Both the position numbers and the translations under genes were made by a program. The notes beneath the pieces are model-generated. The model was given only the letters and a program-made list of their open reading frames with translations, was not told where the DNA came from and searched no databases. This document shows positions 25,701 through 34,109 of a stretch of 64,000 nt of DNA, one piece after another. The first letter of the stretch is position 1. Each line of letters opens with the position of its first letter. The DNA is from Prevotella sp. UBA2756 (GTDB lineage: Bacteria; Bacteroidota; Bacteroidia; Bacteroidales; Bacteroidaceae): the NCBI GenBank assembly GCA_002353205.1, contig DEJE01000020.1, positions 89,716 through 153,715 on the forward strand, read 5' to 3'.

Positions 25701-25719
25701 AATAAATTGAGTATATTTG
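25690..25719 (+). promoter_or_regulatory. pta-ackA promoter
   Basis: TTG (25690-25692), a 19-base spacer and TATATTTG (25712-25719) fit the Bacteroidetes consensus. It is about 53 bases before the pta start. Confidence 0.75.
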
Positions 25720-25772
25720 CAAATCGTATTAACCTGAACGAAATCATTATTCAATTATTATTATAACAAACT

Positions 25773-26780
25773 ATGGATTTAATACAACAAATCATCGAGC
25801 GCGCTAAGAGCAACAAGCAGCGCATCGTGCTCCCCGAAGCTGAGGAGGAGCGTACACTGACAGCCGCCGACCGCGTGCTGGCTGAAGACATGGCCGACAT
25901 CATTCTCATCGGTAACCCCGAGAAGGTGCACGCACTGGCCGAGGAGAAGGGCCTGAAAAATATCGGAAAGGCAACACTCATCGACCCGCTGAACTGCCCG
26001 AAGAGCGAGGAATACGCCCAACTGCTGGCCGAACTGCGCAAGAAGAAGGGCATGACCATCGAGCAGGCTCGCGAACTGGTGAAGAATCCGCTCTATCTGG
26101 GCTGCATGATCATCAAGACAGGCGATGCCGACGGTCAGATTTCGGGTGCTCTCTCCACAACAGGCGAGACATTGCGCCCCGCACTGCAGATCATCAAAAC
26201 AGCTCCCGGCATTACTTGCGTCAGCGGTGCCATGCTGCTCATCACGAAGAAGCCCGAATACGGTGAGAACGGCGTGCTCGTCGTCGGCGACGTGGCCGTA
26301 ACGCCCATGCCCGATGCCAACCAGCTCAGCCAGATTGCCGTCTGCACAGCACAGACAGCTCGATCGGTTGCTGGATTCCAGGATCCGCGCGTGGCCATGC
26401 TGAGTTTCTCCACGAAGGGCTCCGCTACACACGAAGTAGTCGACAAGGTCATTGAGGCAACTCGCCTGGCCAAGGAACTCGACCCCGCACTGAAGATTGA
26501 CGGCGAACTGCAGGCCGATGCCGCCCTCGTGCCCGGCGTAGGCAAGAAGAAGGCACCCGGTTCCGACATTGCCGGACAGGCCAACGTCCTCGTGTTCCCG
26601 AACCTCGAAGTGGGCAACATCGCCTACAAACTGGTGCAGCGTCTCGGCGACGCCATCGCTGTCGGCCCCATTCTCCAGGGTATCGCCCGTCCGGTGAACG
26701 ACCTCTCGCGCGGCTGCTCGGTGGAAGACATCTACTATCTCGTGGCCATCACCGCCTGCCAGGCCATGGACGCAAAATGA
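25773..26780 (+). CDS. pta: Phosphate acetyltransferase
   Basis: A 335-residue Pta of the short type (no N-terminal DRTGG regulatory domain). It has RIVLPEAEEERTL near the N-terminus, GADAQISGA-like DGQISGALSTTGETLRP, and the C-terminal ADAALVPGVGKKKAPGSDIA and ANVLVFPNLEVGNIAYK signatures. It interconverts acetyl-CoA and acetyl phosphate in the cytoplasm. Together with ackA, 53 bases downstream, it forms the acetate fermentation route that yields ATP. Confidence 0.96.
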   Translation: MDLIQQIIERAKSNKQRIVLPEAEEERTLTAADRVLAEDMADIILIGNPEKVHALAEEKGLKNIGKATLIDPLNCPKSEEYAQLLAELRKKKGMTIEQARELVKNPLYLGCMIIKTGDADGQISGALSTTGETLRPALQIIKTAPGITCVSGAMLLITKKPEYGENGVLVVGDVAVTPMPDANQLSQIAVCTAQTARSVAGFQDPRVAMLSFSTKGSATHEVVDKVIEATRLAKELDPALKIDGELQADAALVPGVGKKKAPGSDIAGQANVLVFPNLEVGNIAYKLVQRLGDAIAVGPILQGIARPVNDLSRGCSVEDIYYLVAITACQAMDAK

Positions 26781-26833
26781 GTTAACAGAACAGAAAGAAT
26801 TTGTTTTTAATTTCTTTCCAAAAAGATAAAGAA

Positions 26834-28027
26834 ATGAAAATTTTAGTTTTGAATTGTGGTTCGTCGTCTATCAAGTATGCACTGTACGACATGGACACGA
26901 AGAAAGTGATGACAAGCGGTGGCGCCGAGCGTGTTGGCCTTGACGGCGCTTTTGTGAAAGTGAAACTGGCCAACGGCGAGAAGAAGCAGATCATGCACGA
27001 CATTCCCGAGCACACCGAGGGCGTGAAGTTCATCTTCTCACTGCTCACCGATCCGGAGATCGGCGTCATCAAAGACCTGAAAGAGATTGACGCTGTAGGC
27101 CACCGCATGGTGCACGGCGGCGAGAAGTTCAACAAGAGCGTCATCCTCACCGACGAGGTGCTGAAGGCTTTCGAGGAGTGCTCGGAGCTGGCTCCGCTGC
27201 ATAACCCCGCCAACCTGAAGGGTGTGAACGCCGTGAAGGAGCTGATGCCGGGACTGCCCCAGGTGGGCGTTTTCGACACCGCCTTCCACCAGACCATGCC
27301 GCCGAAGGCTTTCATGTATGCCATTCCTTACGAGCTCTATCAGAAATACGGCATCCGTCGCTATGGCTTCCACGGCACCAGCCACCGCTATGTGTCGGCT
27401 CGCGCTCTGGAATTCCTCGGTCTGCCGGCTGAAGGCACGAAGATGGTGACCTGCCATGTGGGCAACGGCGGCTCGATTGCTGCTGTGAAGGACGGCAAGT
27501 GCATCGACACGTCGATGGGTCTCACTCCGCTGGAAGGTCTTGTCATGGGTACACGCGCCGGCGATATCGACGGCGGAGCCGTGACGTTCATCGAGAAGAA
27601 GCTCGGACTCGACGCCGACGGCATGTCGGACCTGCTCAACAAGAAGAGCGGTGTGGCCGGTCTGACAGGCGGCAAGAGCGACATGCGCGACGTGGAAGCT
27701 GCCGCTGCCGAGGGTGACGACCGCGCCCGTCTGGCTCAGGATATGTATTTCTATCGCATCAAGAAGTACATCGGTGCCTACGCTGCCGCCATGGGCGGAC
27801 TGGATGTCATCGTGTTCACCGCCGGTGTAGGCGAGAACCAGACCAGCATGCGCTCCGAGGTGTGCAAGGACATGGAGTTCCTCGGCGTGAAGTTCGACGA
27901 GAAGAAGAACCTCGTGCGTGGCGAAGAAGCCATCATCTCGGCCGATGATTCACGCGTGAAGGTTGTCGTCATCCCCACCGATGAGGAGCTGATGATTGCC
28001 ACCGACACCATGAACCTGCTGAAGTAA
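26834..28027 (+). CDS. ackA: Acetate kinase
   Basis: A 397-residue acetate kinase. Motifs: MKILVLNCGSSSIKYAL at the start (phosphate-binding), VGHRMVHGGEKF, FDTAFHQTMP, RRYGFHGTSHRYV, HVGNGGSIAAVKDGK, and the ATP site FTAGVGENQTSMR. The start at 26834 gives the family N-terminus; the frame is open to 26801 without adding conserved residues. It converts acetyl phosphate and ADP to acetate and ATP. A good terminator follows. Confidence 0.97.
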   Translation: MKILVLNCGSSSIKYALYDMDTKKVMTSGGAERVGLDGAFVKVKLANGEKKQIMHDIPEHTEGVKFIFSLLTDPEIGVIKDLKEIDAVGHRMVHGGEKFNKSVILTDEVLKAFEECSELAPLHNPANLKGVNAVKELMPGLPQVGVFDTAFHQTMPPKAFMYAIPYELYQKYGIRRYGFHGTSHRYVSARALEFLGLPAEGTKMVTCHVGNGGSIAAVKDGKCIDTSMGLTPLEGLVMGTRAGDIDGGAVTFIEKKLGLDADGMSDLLNKKSGVAGLTGGKSDMRDVEAAAAEGDDRARLAQDMYFYRIKKYIGAYAAAMGGLDVIVFTAGVGENQTSMRSEVCKDMEFLGVKFDEKKNLVRGEEAIISADDSRVKVVVIPTDEELMIATDTMNLLK

Positions 28028-28052
28028 GCATTTCATTGCGAAACAAATCATG

Positions 28053-28085
28053 AAAAATGCAGCCTCGAAAGGGCTGCATTTTTTG
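28053..28085 (+). terminator. Rho-independent terminator of pta-ackA
   Basis: AAAAATGCAGCC pairs with GGCTGCATTTTT around a 7-base loop, followed by TTTTTTGTT. It lies 26 bases after the ackA stop and may also serve the convergent gene at 28140. Confidence 0.9.
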
Positions 28086-28139
28086 TTATCTCATCATTTC
28101 AGCGCGGCGATAGTTGGCGGAACCCGTTCGCCACAGCCG

Positions 28140-29831
28140 TCACTTGTCGATGGCTACGGTGCGGAACCAGTCTTTCAGCACACCGCGGTAGTGGTTCTGC
28201 GAGTCGCTGACGAGGACGAGCAGCTGACGGCCGTCGGCCAGTTTGGGACCTACACAGATGCCCTCGTAGTTGGCGAAGCTGCGCTTGCTCAGGTTGATCT
28301 TGGTGCGGAACTGCGTGAGCAACGTCTTCTGTAACTTCTCGCCCGGCTGCTGCTTCGACGGATCCACCATGTAGAGCTTGACGAGAACGAACGATCCTAT
28401 CTTGCGGGGCGGAAGATAGATCTCGCGCTCGAGCACCACCAGACGGCCGTCGTCGAGGGCTGCCAGTCCGCTGACACCGAGCACCACGGAGCCCTTGCGC
28501 TTCTTCACCGTCGTCACATCGCTCTCGTACCAATACTGTTCGGCGGGCTTCAGGTCGTCGCCGAAGCTCTGCAGCCGCAGGTGGTTGGGCAGACGGTTCG
28601 ACAGCTTAGGCTGCTTGCCGTCCGCGCGGAGCGTGTTCTCCGACGTTGTCCAGAAGCGGTGCGTGTTCGCATTGTAGGTGAGCGCCTCGAGACTGCTGTT
28701 GGCGTAGGCCGTCTGGAAGATGTCGGGCACCTGCAGGGCGCGCCCTGTCAGCTTCCCCTCCGTATCGTATTCGATGATCTTCCCGTCTTTCTCGTTGCTG
28801 ACGAACAGCGTGTTCGACTGCGGCACATAGCAGATGCCCTCCTCGTCGCGGCCGCGCTTGCCGTCGGTGATGAACGCGTCGGCACTGACGGAGACGATTT
28901 CGCCTGTCTTCGGGTCGGTCTCAATGGTCATCAGATGGTAGCCTGCCTGTTTGGATTTGTCGTTGGCCACGGCGTAGCGCGACCCTCCCATCCATGCTAT
29001 ACCGCTATAGTTGCCCGCGGGGACGGCTTTCGGAAAGTGGCGCTGACGGTTCACGACGACGCCCTCGGCTGCTCTCTGCGGGGTGGCCTCGGCTACGGAT
29101 TGCTTCATCAAGCGTTTCTGCATGCGTGCGTATTCCTTGCGCGCCTTCTTCAGCTGCTTCTGGAACGCCTCGTTGGCCAGCAGCTTGCAGAAGACGGCGG
29201 TGGCCACGGTCTGCGAAGCATCGACATCGCTCTTGTAGTGGCGGCCGCAGATGACGCGGTTGATGGCATACTGCCGTGCCCGTCGCATCAGTGCCTCAGT
29301 GGAATCGGGCACGCAGAGGGCCAGCGTCATGGCATAGACCCATCCTCTGACGCTGTGGCCCGAGGGATAGCTGTAGGTGGTGCGCTCCTGCTCGTCGTTG
29401 GTCACCACGAGCGAGGGCTCGTTGAAGCGTGCAAAAGGTCGCTGCCGCTTATAGTAGCTCTTGATTTTCTTGTTGGTTTCGTTGGCATCTTTGCGCGCAC
29501 CTTCTGCCAGTTTGAAGATCTCGGGCGTCTTCTTGGGGTCGATGGTGAATCCCACGGCCGGCGAGAAAGCTGTCGACGTCCAGCTGTCCTCGTCGATGGC
29601 GGCTTGTTTTCCGGCCGGCGTGTCGCGTTGTTGCTTCCCCCACAGATAGTAGGCCATGTCATTGTCGTAGTCAGGACTGCCTTCTGCAGGCGGTTGTGGA
29701 ACGAACAGCACGCCGTCGGGCAGTTCGTCGTCGTTGAGAAACGACTCCAGTTTCTGCTTCTTTTGTGCTTCTGCTCCCGTGAGTATACCTGTCAGGAGGA
29801 GAAGAAGGGTTGAAATGCGAATTATATTCAT
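28140..29831 (-). CDS. Fusion of PAP2-type acid phosphatase and phytase-like esterase domain
   Basis: A 563-residue secreted protein with a signal peptide ending in GAEA. Residues about 40-245 form a class A acid phosphatase/PAP2 domain with all three signature motifs: K-x6-RP in KSYYKRQRP, PSGHS, and R-x5-H-x3-D in RVICGRHYKSD. Residues about 270-563 match the esterase-like-activity-of-phytase beta-propeller family, beginning with YSGIAWMGGSRYAVANDKS and containing RDEEGICYVP and EALTYNAN. Both domains suggest periplasmic or surface release of phosphate from organic phosphates; the joint substrate is unknown. Confidence 0.82.
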   Translation of the reverse strand: MNIIRISTLLLLLTGILTGAEAQKKQKLESFLNDDELPDGVLFVPQPPAEGSPDYDNDMAYYLWGKQQRDTPAGKQAAIDEDSWTSTAFSPAVGFTIDPKKTPEIFKLAEGARKDANETNKKIKSYYKRQRPFARFNEPSLVVTNDEQERTTYSYPSGHSVRGWVYAMTLALCVPDSTEALMRRARQYAINRVICGRHYKSDVDASQTVATAVFCKLLANEAFQKQLKKARKEYARMQKRLMKQSVAEATPQRAAEGVVVNRQRHFPKAVPAGNYSGIAWMGGSRYAVANDKSKQAGYHLMTIETDPKTGEIVSVSADAFITDGKRGRDEEGICYVPQSNTLFVSNEKDGKIIEYDTEGKLTGRALQVPDIFQTAYANSSLEALTYNANTHRFWTTSENTLRADGKQPKLSNRLPNHLRLQSFGDDLKPAEQYWYESDVTTVKKRKGSVVLGVSGLAALDDGRLVVLEREIYLPPRKIGSFVLVKLYMVDPSKQQPGEKLQKTLLTQFRTKINLSKRSFANYEGICVGPKLADGRQLLVLVSDSQNHYRGVLKDWFRTVAIDK

Positions 29832-29876
29832 AGCGATGGCTTAAATTTTTGATACTCAATGTTCCATTTCTGTTTG

Positions 29877-29907
29877 CAAATGTACAAAAATTATAGTTTT
29901 CGGACAA
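29877..29907 (-). promoter_or_regulatory. Promoter of the phosphatase/phytase-like gene
   Basis: On the minus strand TTG (29907-29905), a 20-base spacer and TACATTTG (29884-29877) match the consensus. The transcript would have a leader of about 38 bases. It is divergent from the small-peptide operon. Confidence 0.75.
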
Positions 29908-29985
29908 GAAAAAAAGCGTTTGTTACAGTTTGTCCGAAAAAAGAGTTGGAGTCTGATAGACATTTGAAAGAAATCGCGAAAAAAC

Positions 29986-30016
29986 TTGTTTCGAGAGAAA
30001 AACCATCGTACTTTTG
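29986..30016 (+). promoter_or_regulatory. Promoter of the three small-peptide genes
   Basis: TTG (29986-29988), a 20-base spacer and TACTTTTG (30009-30016) match TTTG-N20-TAnnTTTG. Transcription would start near 30023, leaving a leader of about 75 bases before the first small gene. Confidence 0.7.
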
Positions 30017-30098
30017 CATTGTCGAAAGTGACAAACAATAACTCAAGTGTAAATAACAAATAGTAATAACCAAGTAAAAAATAGAAAGGGATCGAATT

Positions 30099-30179
30099 AT
30101 GACAATAATCACATTAATGGGAATCCTCTCGGTAATAGTAATGGTGGCTGCAGGACGTTACGGTCTGACCACAAAATAA
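30099..30179 (+). CDS. Small hydrophobic peptide 1 (26 residues)
   Basis: ATG at 30099 follows AATAGAAAGGG, a purine-rich ribosome site 7-8 bases upstream. The 26-residue product starts MTIITLMGIL, has one hydrophobic span (about residues 3-18) and ends with a short polar tail containing GRYGL and a final Lys. It would insert in the inner membrane as a single helix with the positive tail inside. It is 20/26 identical to peptide 3. Among matching codons, five differ only at the third base, and all amino-acid changes are conservative, so both appear to be under selection as proteins. No known family is recognised; possible roles are a membrane-protein regulator or a toxin-like peptide. Confidence 0.7.
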   Translation: MTIITLMGILSVIVMVAAGRYGLTTK

Positions 30180-30275
30180 ACCTGATTCCCGCAACGGGTA
30201 AACCACCTATAACAATAACAAAAGGCCTGCAAGGGGCCAAGTAAAGAACCATAAAAAATAGAAAGGAAACAAGTT

Positions 30276-30353
30276 ATGATGATTACAACATTCATTGGGG
30301 CTCTGTCACTTCTCGCACTGATGGTTTCTGAATGCCACGGGCCCCTTGCATAA
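30276..30353 (+). CDS. Small hydrophobic peptide 2 (25 residues)
   Basis: ATG at 30276 (a second ATG follows immediately) is preceded by AATAGAAAGGAAACAAGTT, almost the same leader as peptide 1. The product starts MMITTFIGAL, has a hydrophobic span to about residue 17, then SECHGPLA. Its N-terminal half resembles peptides 1 and 3 (M-x-I-T-x-x-G-x-L-S), but its tail is different and has Cys and His instead of the GRYGL motif. It lies 177 bases after peptide 1, as in a tandem duplication. It may be a diverged copy or a peptide of separate function. Confidence 0.6.
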   Translation: MMITTFIGALSLLALMVSECHGPLA

Positions 30354-30450
30354 GCTTCAAATCAACGCCATCGGGAGGCATGACTCACCGGAAAGGCAAG
30401 ACAACAATCTTAGTTAATAACCAGTTTAAAGTATGGAAAGGAAACACACT

Positions 30451-30531
30451 ATGACAATGATCACATTAATGGGAATTCTCTCAATCGTAGTAATGATAGC
30501 CGCTGGTCGTTTTGGTCTGACCGCAAAATGA
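30451..30531 (+). CDS. Small hydrophobic peptide 3 (26 residues)
   Basis: ATG at 30451 follows TATGGAAAGGAAACACACT. The 26-residue product starts MTMITLMGIL and ends GRFGLTAK. It differs from peptide 1 at six positions, all conservative (I/M, V/I, I/V, V/I, Y/F, T/A). Its start is 175 bases after that of peptide 2. It ends with TGA whereas peptides 1 and 2 end with TAA. Downstream, GGCCTG/CAGGCC (about 30535-30576) is a weak hairpin. Confidence 0.7.
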   Translation: MTMITLMGILSIVVMIAAGRFGLTAK

Positions 30532-30596
30532 AGACGGCCTGCTTGGCTAAAAGATAAATGATAACAGGCCATTTCGCTTTCCGAAATGAGCTATAG

Positions 30597-30630
30597 GTAA
30601 AAAGTGTGCCACGCCTCGGCGTGGCACACA
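30597..30630 (-). terminator. Rho-independent terminator of the CxxCH-lipoprotein operon
   Basis: A perfect 12-bp stem (GTGTGCCACGCC at 30604-30615 with GGCGTGGCACAC at 30618-30629) is followed on the minus strand by TTTTTACC. It stands 32 bases after the stop of the gene at 30662. Confidence 0.85.
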
Positions 30631-30661
30631 TGCTAAAGGGTCGTTGCTGTGAAGGCGGACG

Positions 30662-32134
30662 CTACTGTATCTGCGTCTTCACGCGTTCGTCCGACTGTAT
30701 TTCGCGCCCTGCTGTGTGTGCGTCGAAATCGACTTTCTCCTTCGTGAAGTCGGGCGTGTTGAACGAGAAGAACGTCTCGTCGTAGTAGCGGCGCGGGTTT
30801 CGTTGCGGCAGGAGGAAGGGCTTCGAGCATCGTCCCTGCTCGTCGATGGAGCAGAGATAGAGCCGGGTGTAGAGCCCGTCGTCGCGTCGGCTGGTGAAAA
30901 CGATCCAATGTGAGTTCTCGTTCCAGTTGTGATAGCTATCGGCCATGGGGCTGTTGATCTCCTTCAGCTCGCGTGCCTCGCCCGTCCGGAGGTCGAGCAG
31001 CCACTGGTCGCTCTCGTTGTGCCAGACGGAGAAATAGCCGTAGTCCATGAGTGTGAACAGAATGTAGCGTCCGTCGTAGGAAGGCCGCGGCCAAGTGAGG
31101 CTCTTGCCTTTTGCAACGGCGTTGAAGATGGTGTCAACATGCTGGTCGAATGTTCCCTTGTCGGGGTCGAAGCCGATCTTGCAGAGGTTGTATCGCTCGT
31201 TTTCGAAGTTGACGGGATAGTCCTGTTGCAGGCATGTCATGTAGTAGAGCGTGCGTCCGTCGGGCGAGAAAGTGGGCGTGTTCTCGCTCCACTCCTTCGT
31301 CGACAGCAACGAGTCGGTGAGAATCTTGTGCGTGGAGGGTTCGTACACGAAGACGTCGCTCGAGAGGTCGAATACCTCGATGCGCTCGCTGGGTACGACA
31401 TGGAAGCCCTGGCGCGTCTGGTTGGTGGAGAAGGCGCAGTAGCGGCCCGTCGGATGCCAGTAAGGATAGACCATGGAACCGCCGAGGAGCTCGTTCTTTG
31501 CTTGCAGCCACTCGCGTTTTCCCTGCTGTTGGAACATTGTGGCGCCGTGGTCGCCGCGAACATGGAAGACGAACTGCTCGGGATTGGTGCGGTTGGCGGT
31601 GTGGCAATTGACACACATGCCGGTCACCTGAGTGTTCTCGATGATGGCAAACTCGTCGAAGGTGGACAGGTCGCGCTGGTAAAGGCCCATTTTGCTGTAG
31701 ACTTCGTAGCCCGGTGCAACGCGCCGGTAGGTGAGTCCCCACTCGTCGAGGGCGTAGGAGCTGACGTCGACGGTGAAATCCTTGTACTGGATCCACTGTC
31801 CGTCTTGCAGCACGCAGGTGGTAAAGGTGAGGCGTCCGCCCTTGTTTTGCTCAACAAGAGCATGCCAGTCATCCACGTCGAAGTCGGCATAATCGCCGTT
31901 GGCATGCAGTTCACCGCCTTTGCTGCCGCGGACGACGACATCCACACACTTGACATTGCCACGGACGACGTTGAAGTTGAGCGGTGCTATGCCTACGGGA
32001 ATGGTCACGCCCACGTAGTCGGGATAGATGGGCGGCAGCTCGTCTGTCCGTTGCACGTCGGTCCCAGGCCGATGGCTGCACGACGACAAGACGACGGCCA
32101 TTATGATGGTAAAAAACTTCAGTAAATAGTTCAT
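30662..32134 (-). CDS. CxxCH-containing beta-propeller (PD40/TolB-like) lipoprotein, copy 1
   Basis: A 490-residue lipoprotein (start MNYLLKFF at 32134; lipobox LSSC, Cys19). After the signal comes a conserved segment (PPIYPDYVGVTIPVGIAPL). A CVNCH motif at residues 174-178 has the form of a c-type heme site. The C-terminal half has PD40/WD40-like blades, e.g. PTFSPDGRTLYYMT and RPSYDGRYILFT, and ends with the shared SRRDDGLYTRLYL region. Two paralogues lie at 34809 and 59190. It is downstream of the membrane protein at 32274, separated by a heptanucleotide array. It should face the periplasm or surface. Covalent heme is possible but not shown. Confidence 0.75.
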   Translation of the reverse strand: MNYLLKFFTIIMAVVLSSCSHRPGTDVQRTDELPPIYPDYVGVTIPVGIAPLNFNVVRGNVKCVDVVVRGSKGGELHANGDYADFDVDDWHALVEQNKGGRLTFTTCVLQDGQWIQYKDFTVDVSSYALDEWGLTYRRVAPGYEVYSKMGLYQRDLSTFDEFAIIENTQVTGMCVNCHTANRTNPEQFVFHVRGDHGATMFQQQGKREWLQAKNELLGGSMVYPYWHPTGRYCAFSTNQTRQGFHVVPSERIEVFDLSSDVFVYEPSTHKILTDSLLSTKEWSENTPTFSPDGRTLYYMTCLQQDYPVNFENERYNLCKIGFDPDKGTFDQHVDTIFNAVAKGKSLTWPRPSYDGRYILFTLMDYGYFSVWHNESDQWLLDLRTGEARELKEINSPMADSYHNWNENSHWIVFTSRRDDGLYTRLYLCSIDEQGRCSKPFLLPQRNPRRYYDETFFSFNTPDFTKEKVDFDAHTAGREIQSDERVKTQIQ

Positions 32135-32217
32135 AAATCTTACTCGGCGAAAGAGGAAACTATAAAAGACAGGTCTGGAATCCTTGGCTCTCAATCCTTA
32201 GCTTTATAATTCTACTC

Positions 32218-32287
32218 TTAATTCTTAACTCTTACCTCTTAATTCTTAACTCTTAATTCTTAACTCTTAACTCTTAATTCTTAACTA
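32218..32287 (-). repeat. Heptanucleotide array (TTAATTC/TTAACTC), 10 units
   Basis: Ten 7-bp units read TTAAYTC on the plus strand (GARTTAA on the minus strand), with one TTACCTC. The units supply the last residues (LVKN) and the stop of the membrane protein gene that ends at 32274. Confidence 0.9.
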
Positions 32288-34109
32288 AATAGTACCACGT
32301 TGTGCCACGGAACTGCTCGAGAGCGGCAGGTTGGGCTCCGCCAGATGTGACCCGTATAAACTCTCCGGCGGCCCTCGTGACCTCCGGACTGACAAGATCC
32401 TGAGGCGGTTCGTGGTGGTTCTGCGCGTAGGCGAAAGCCATCGCTTCCTGAACGGCGCGCGGTTTGTAGCTGATCTGGCTCTGGACGACCTGCGCATACT
32501 GCATGAAACGGTTGATGTCGCGATCAAGCAAGGGGAGCATCAGCAAGTATTGAACGGCCATCAGGTTGTCTTTGTTCTGTAGGAACAGCTGACCGCAGAT
32601 CTTGTCGGTCTCATCCTCGCTGAACAGGAAGTCGTCTTTGAGCTGAACCTTGCGCAGCCAGCCGTAGAGCGGATGCTCGTTGATCTCCTTTTCGTGCCCG
32701 AGAAGGGCTTCCGTGCGCTCAGCCCACGAGCGGTAGAACATGGAACGCTTCAGCATCTGCAGGTATTTGCGGGCCACTTCGTACTGCCCGTTGATGAGAT
32801 TGGTCTCGGCCAGGCGCTTCAGGCTACGTGCACTCTTGCGCAGGTCGGGCAGAGCTTCCATCGATTCGAAAGTGAAACGCTGCGCGGTGTTCACCAGTCC
32901 GAGATGGAAGTAGATCTCGCCGGTGAGCTGTGTGCCGGTGAAATTGCGCTCGAACGGCGGCAGCAGACCTTCGTGGCCGCGCTGATAGAACTCGAAGGCG
33001 CGGTCGCCCAGCTGTCCGGTCATGGCCAGTGCGAGGTTGGTTGCCGACACGCTCATGGGCAGATCGGGCATCTTTTGCTCCGCTTTGGCAATGATGCCCT
33101 TCCAGTCCTTCACGCGAACGAGGTAGTCGTACTCAATGAGCTCGTATTTCTTCGCATCGAAACCGCGCGGAATCCACGCGACGGTGCACAGGACAATGAG
33201 AACCAGCTGAGCCACGACAGCCACTACGGCACGCTTGGGCTTCAGATTGGCGGGCAGGAAACGCGCAGTCAACGGGATGAGCACGCACAAGACGGCGGTG
33301 ACAATCATTGGCATGGTGAAGACAAGCACGAACCGGTAGTAGCAAAGACCCATCATCAGGCTGTCGAGCGGATAGTTGACAAAGCGGGCGCTCAGCAGTA
33401 TGCGGGCCAAAGTGTAAAGTATCAGACAGCCGGCAATCAGCGAATCGATGGCTTTCGACTTGCCGTCGAGGACCAGACGCAAGGCGGCATAGACGGAAAA
33501 CATCCAAACGAGGGGTCCGGCAAGCCAGTAAACCACGGGGATTGCTATGATGGCGTAGAGGATCTGCAGTATTCTTGTGCCTCGGATCTTACTCTTTGCG
33601 GCGTTTGTTTGGTCCTTCGCGCCTGTCTCAGCGTCGTGCTTGGCACCCGGCCAGCACAGCATGGCCAGCATGCAGAACAGCAACGACACGACAAAAGCCA
33701 TCAGGACGCTCTCATCGCCCAGCGTGTACCACAGCGACAAGGCGGGGAGGAAGCTGAGCGGATAGTAAACGTTGCGGCCAGAAAGGCTGTTTGCAGGCGA
33801 TGTCTTCTTCATGTTCGACCGCATCAGCAGCCATGTGAGCACCTGCACCAGCATGAAGAGAATGGCCATGACGGCAGCTCCGAGCAAGATGACATTGTTG
33901 AACTGGACCAGAAACTCGGACACGTAGCGGGCAAAACCGCCCGGCATGGCCAGCAGTTCCTTGAAATACGACGTGCCTGTCATGAACAACTGGAACTGTT
34001 CTTGATAGGCCAAGGCGTGCGGATACTTCACACGCCAAAACAAAAAGACCACTATTCCGAACAATAATGTCAGGAATAGTGGCCATAGTTTATTCACTAA
34101 TTTCTTCAT
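32274..34109 (-). CDS. Multi-spanning membrane protein, possible DUF6057 family, copy 1
   Basis: A 611-residue protein. The start MKKLVNKLWPLF (34109) matches the N-terminus of the two paralogues at 36344 and 60705. The first membrane helix is followed by the shared motif YPHALAYQEQFQLF (about residues 29-42). Some eight hydrophobic segments fill the first ~330 residues. The C-terminal ~280 residues are soluble and helical, with TPR-like pairs including RLAETNLINGQYEVARKYL and MFYRSWAERTEAL. The last residues LVKN and the stop are encoded by the heptanucleotide array. Its start region overlaps the end of the DUF4369 gene by 20 bases. The function is unknown; it is always encoded upstream of a CxxCH propeller lipoprotein. 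Confidence 0.75.
   Translation of the reverse strand: MKKLVNKLWPLFLTLLFGIVVFLFWRVKYPHALAYQEQFQLFMTGTSYFKELLAMPGGFARYVSEFLVQFNNVILLGAAVMAILFMLVQVLTWLLMRSNMKKTSPANSLSGRNVYYPLSFLPALSLWYTLGDESVLMAFVVSLLFCMLAMLCWPGAKHDAETGAKDQTNAAKSKIRGTRILQILYAIIAIPVVYWLAGPLVWMFSVYAALRLVLDGKSKAIDSLIAGCLILYTLARILLSARFVNYPLDSLMMGLCYYRFVLVFTMPMIVTAVLCVLIPLTARFLPANLKPKRAVVAVVAQLVLIVLCTVAWIPRGFDAKKYELIEYDYLVRVKDWKGIIAKAEQKMPDLPMSVSATNLALAMTGQLGDRAFEFYQRGHEGLLPPFERNFTGTQLTGEIYFHLGLVNTAQRFTFESMEALPDLRKSARSLKRLAETNLINGQYEVARKYLQMLKRSMFYRSWAERTEALLGHEKEINEHPLYGWLRKVQLKDDFLFSEDETDKICGQLFLQNKDNLMAVQYLLMLPLLDRDINRFMQYAQVVQSQISYKPRAVQEAMAFAYAQNHHEPPQDLVSPEVTRAAGEFIRVTSGGAQPAALEQFRGTTWYYLVKN

Noticed and set aside
23593..25722. 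709-codon minus-strand frame opposite the GH2 gene
   Set aside because: Antisense shadow of a gene with clear GH2 catalytic motifs on the plus strand.
29859..30041. 60-codon plus-strand frame before the small-peptide cluster
   Set aside because: It runs through the promoter of the small-peptide operon and has no ribosome site; the later promoter and leader explain the sequence better.
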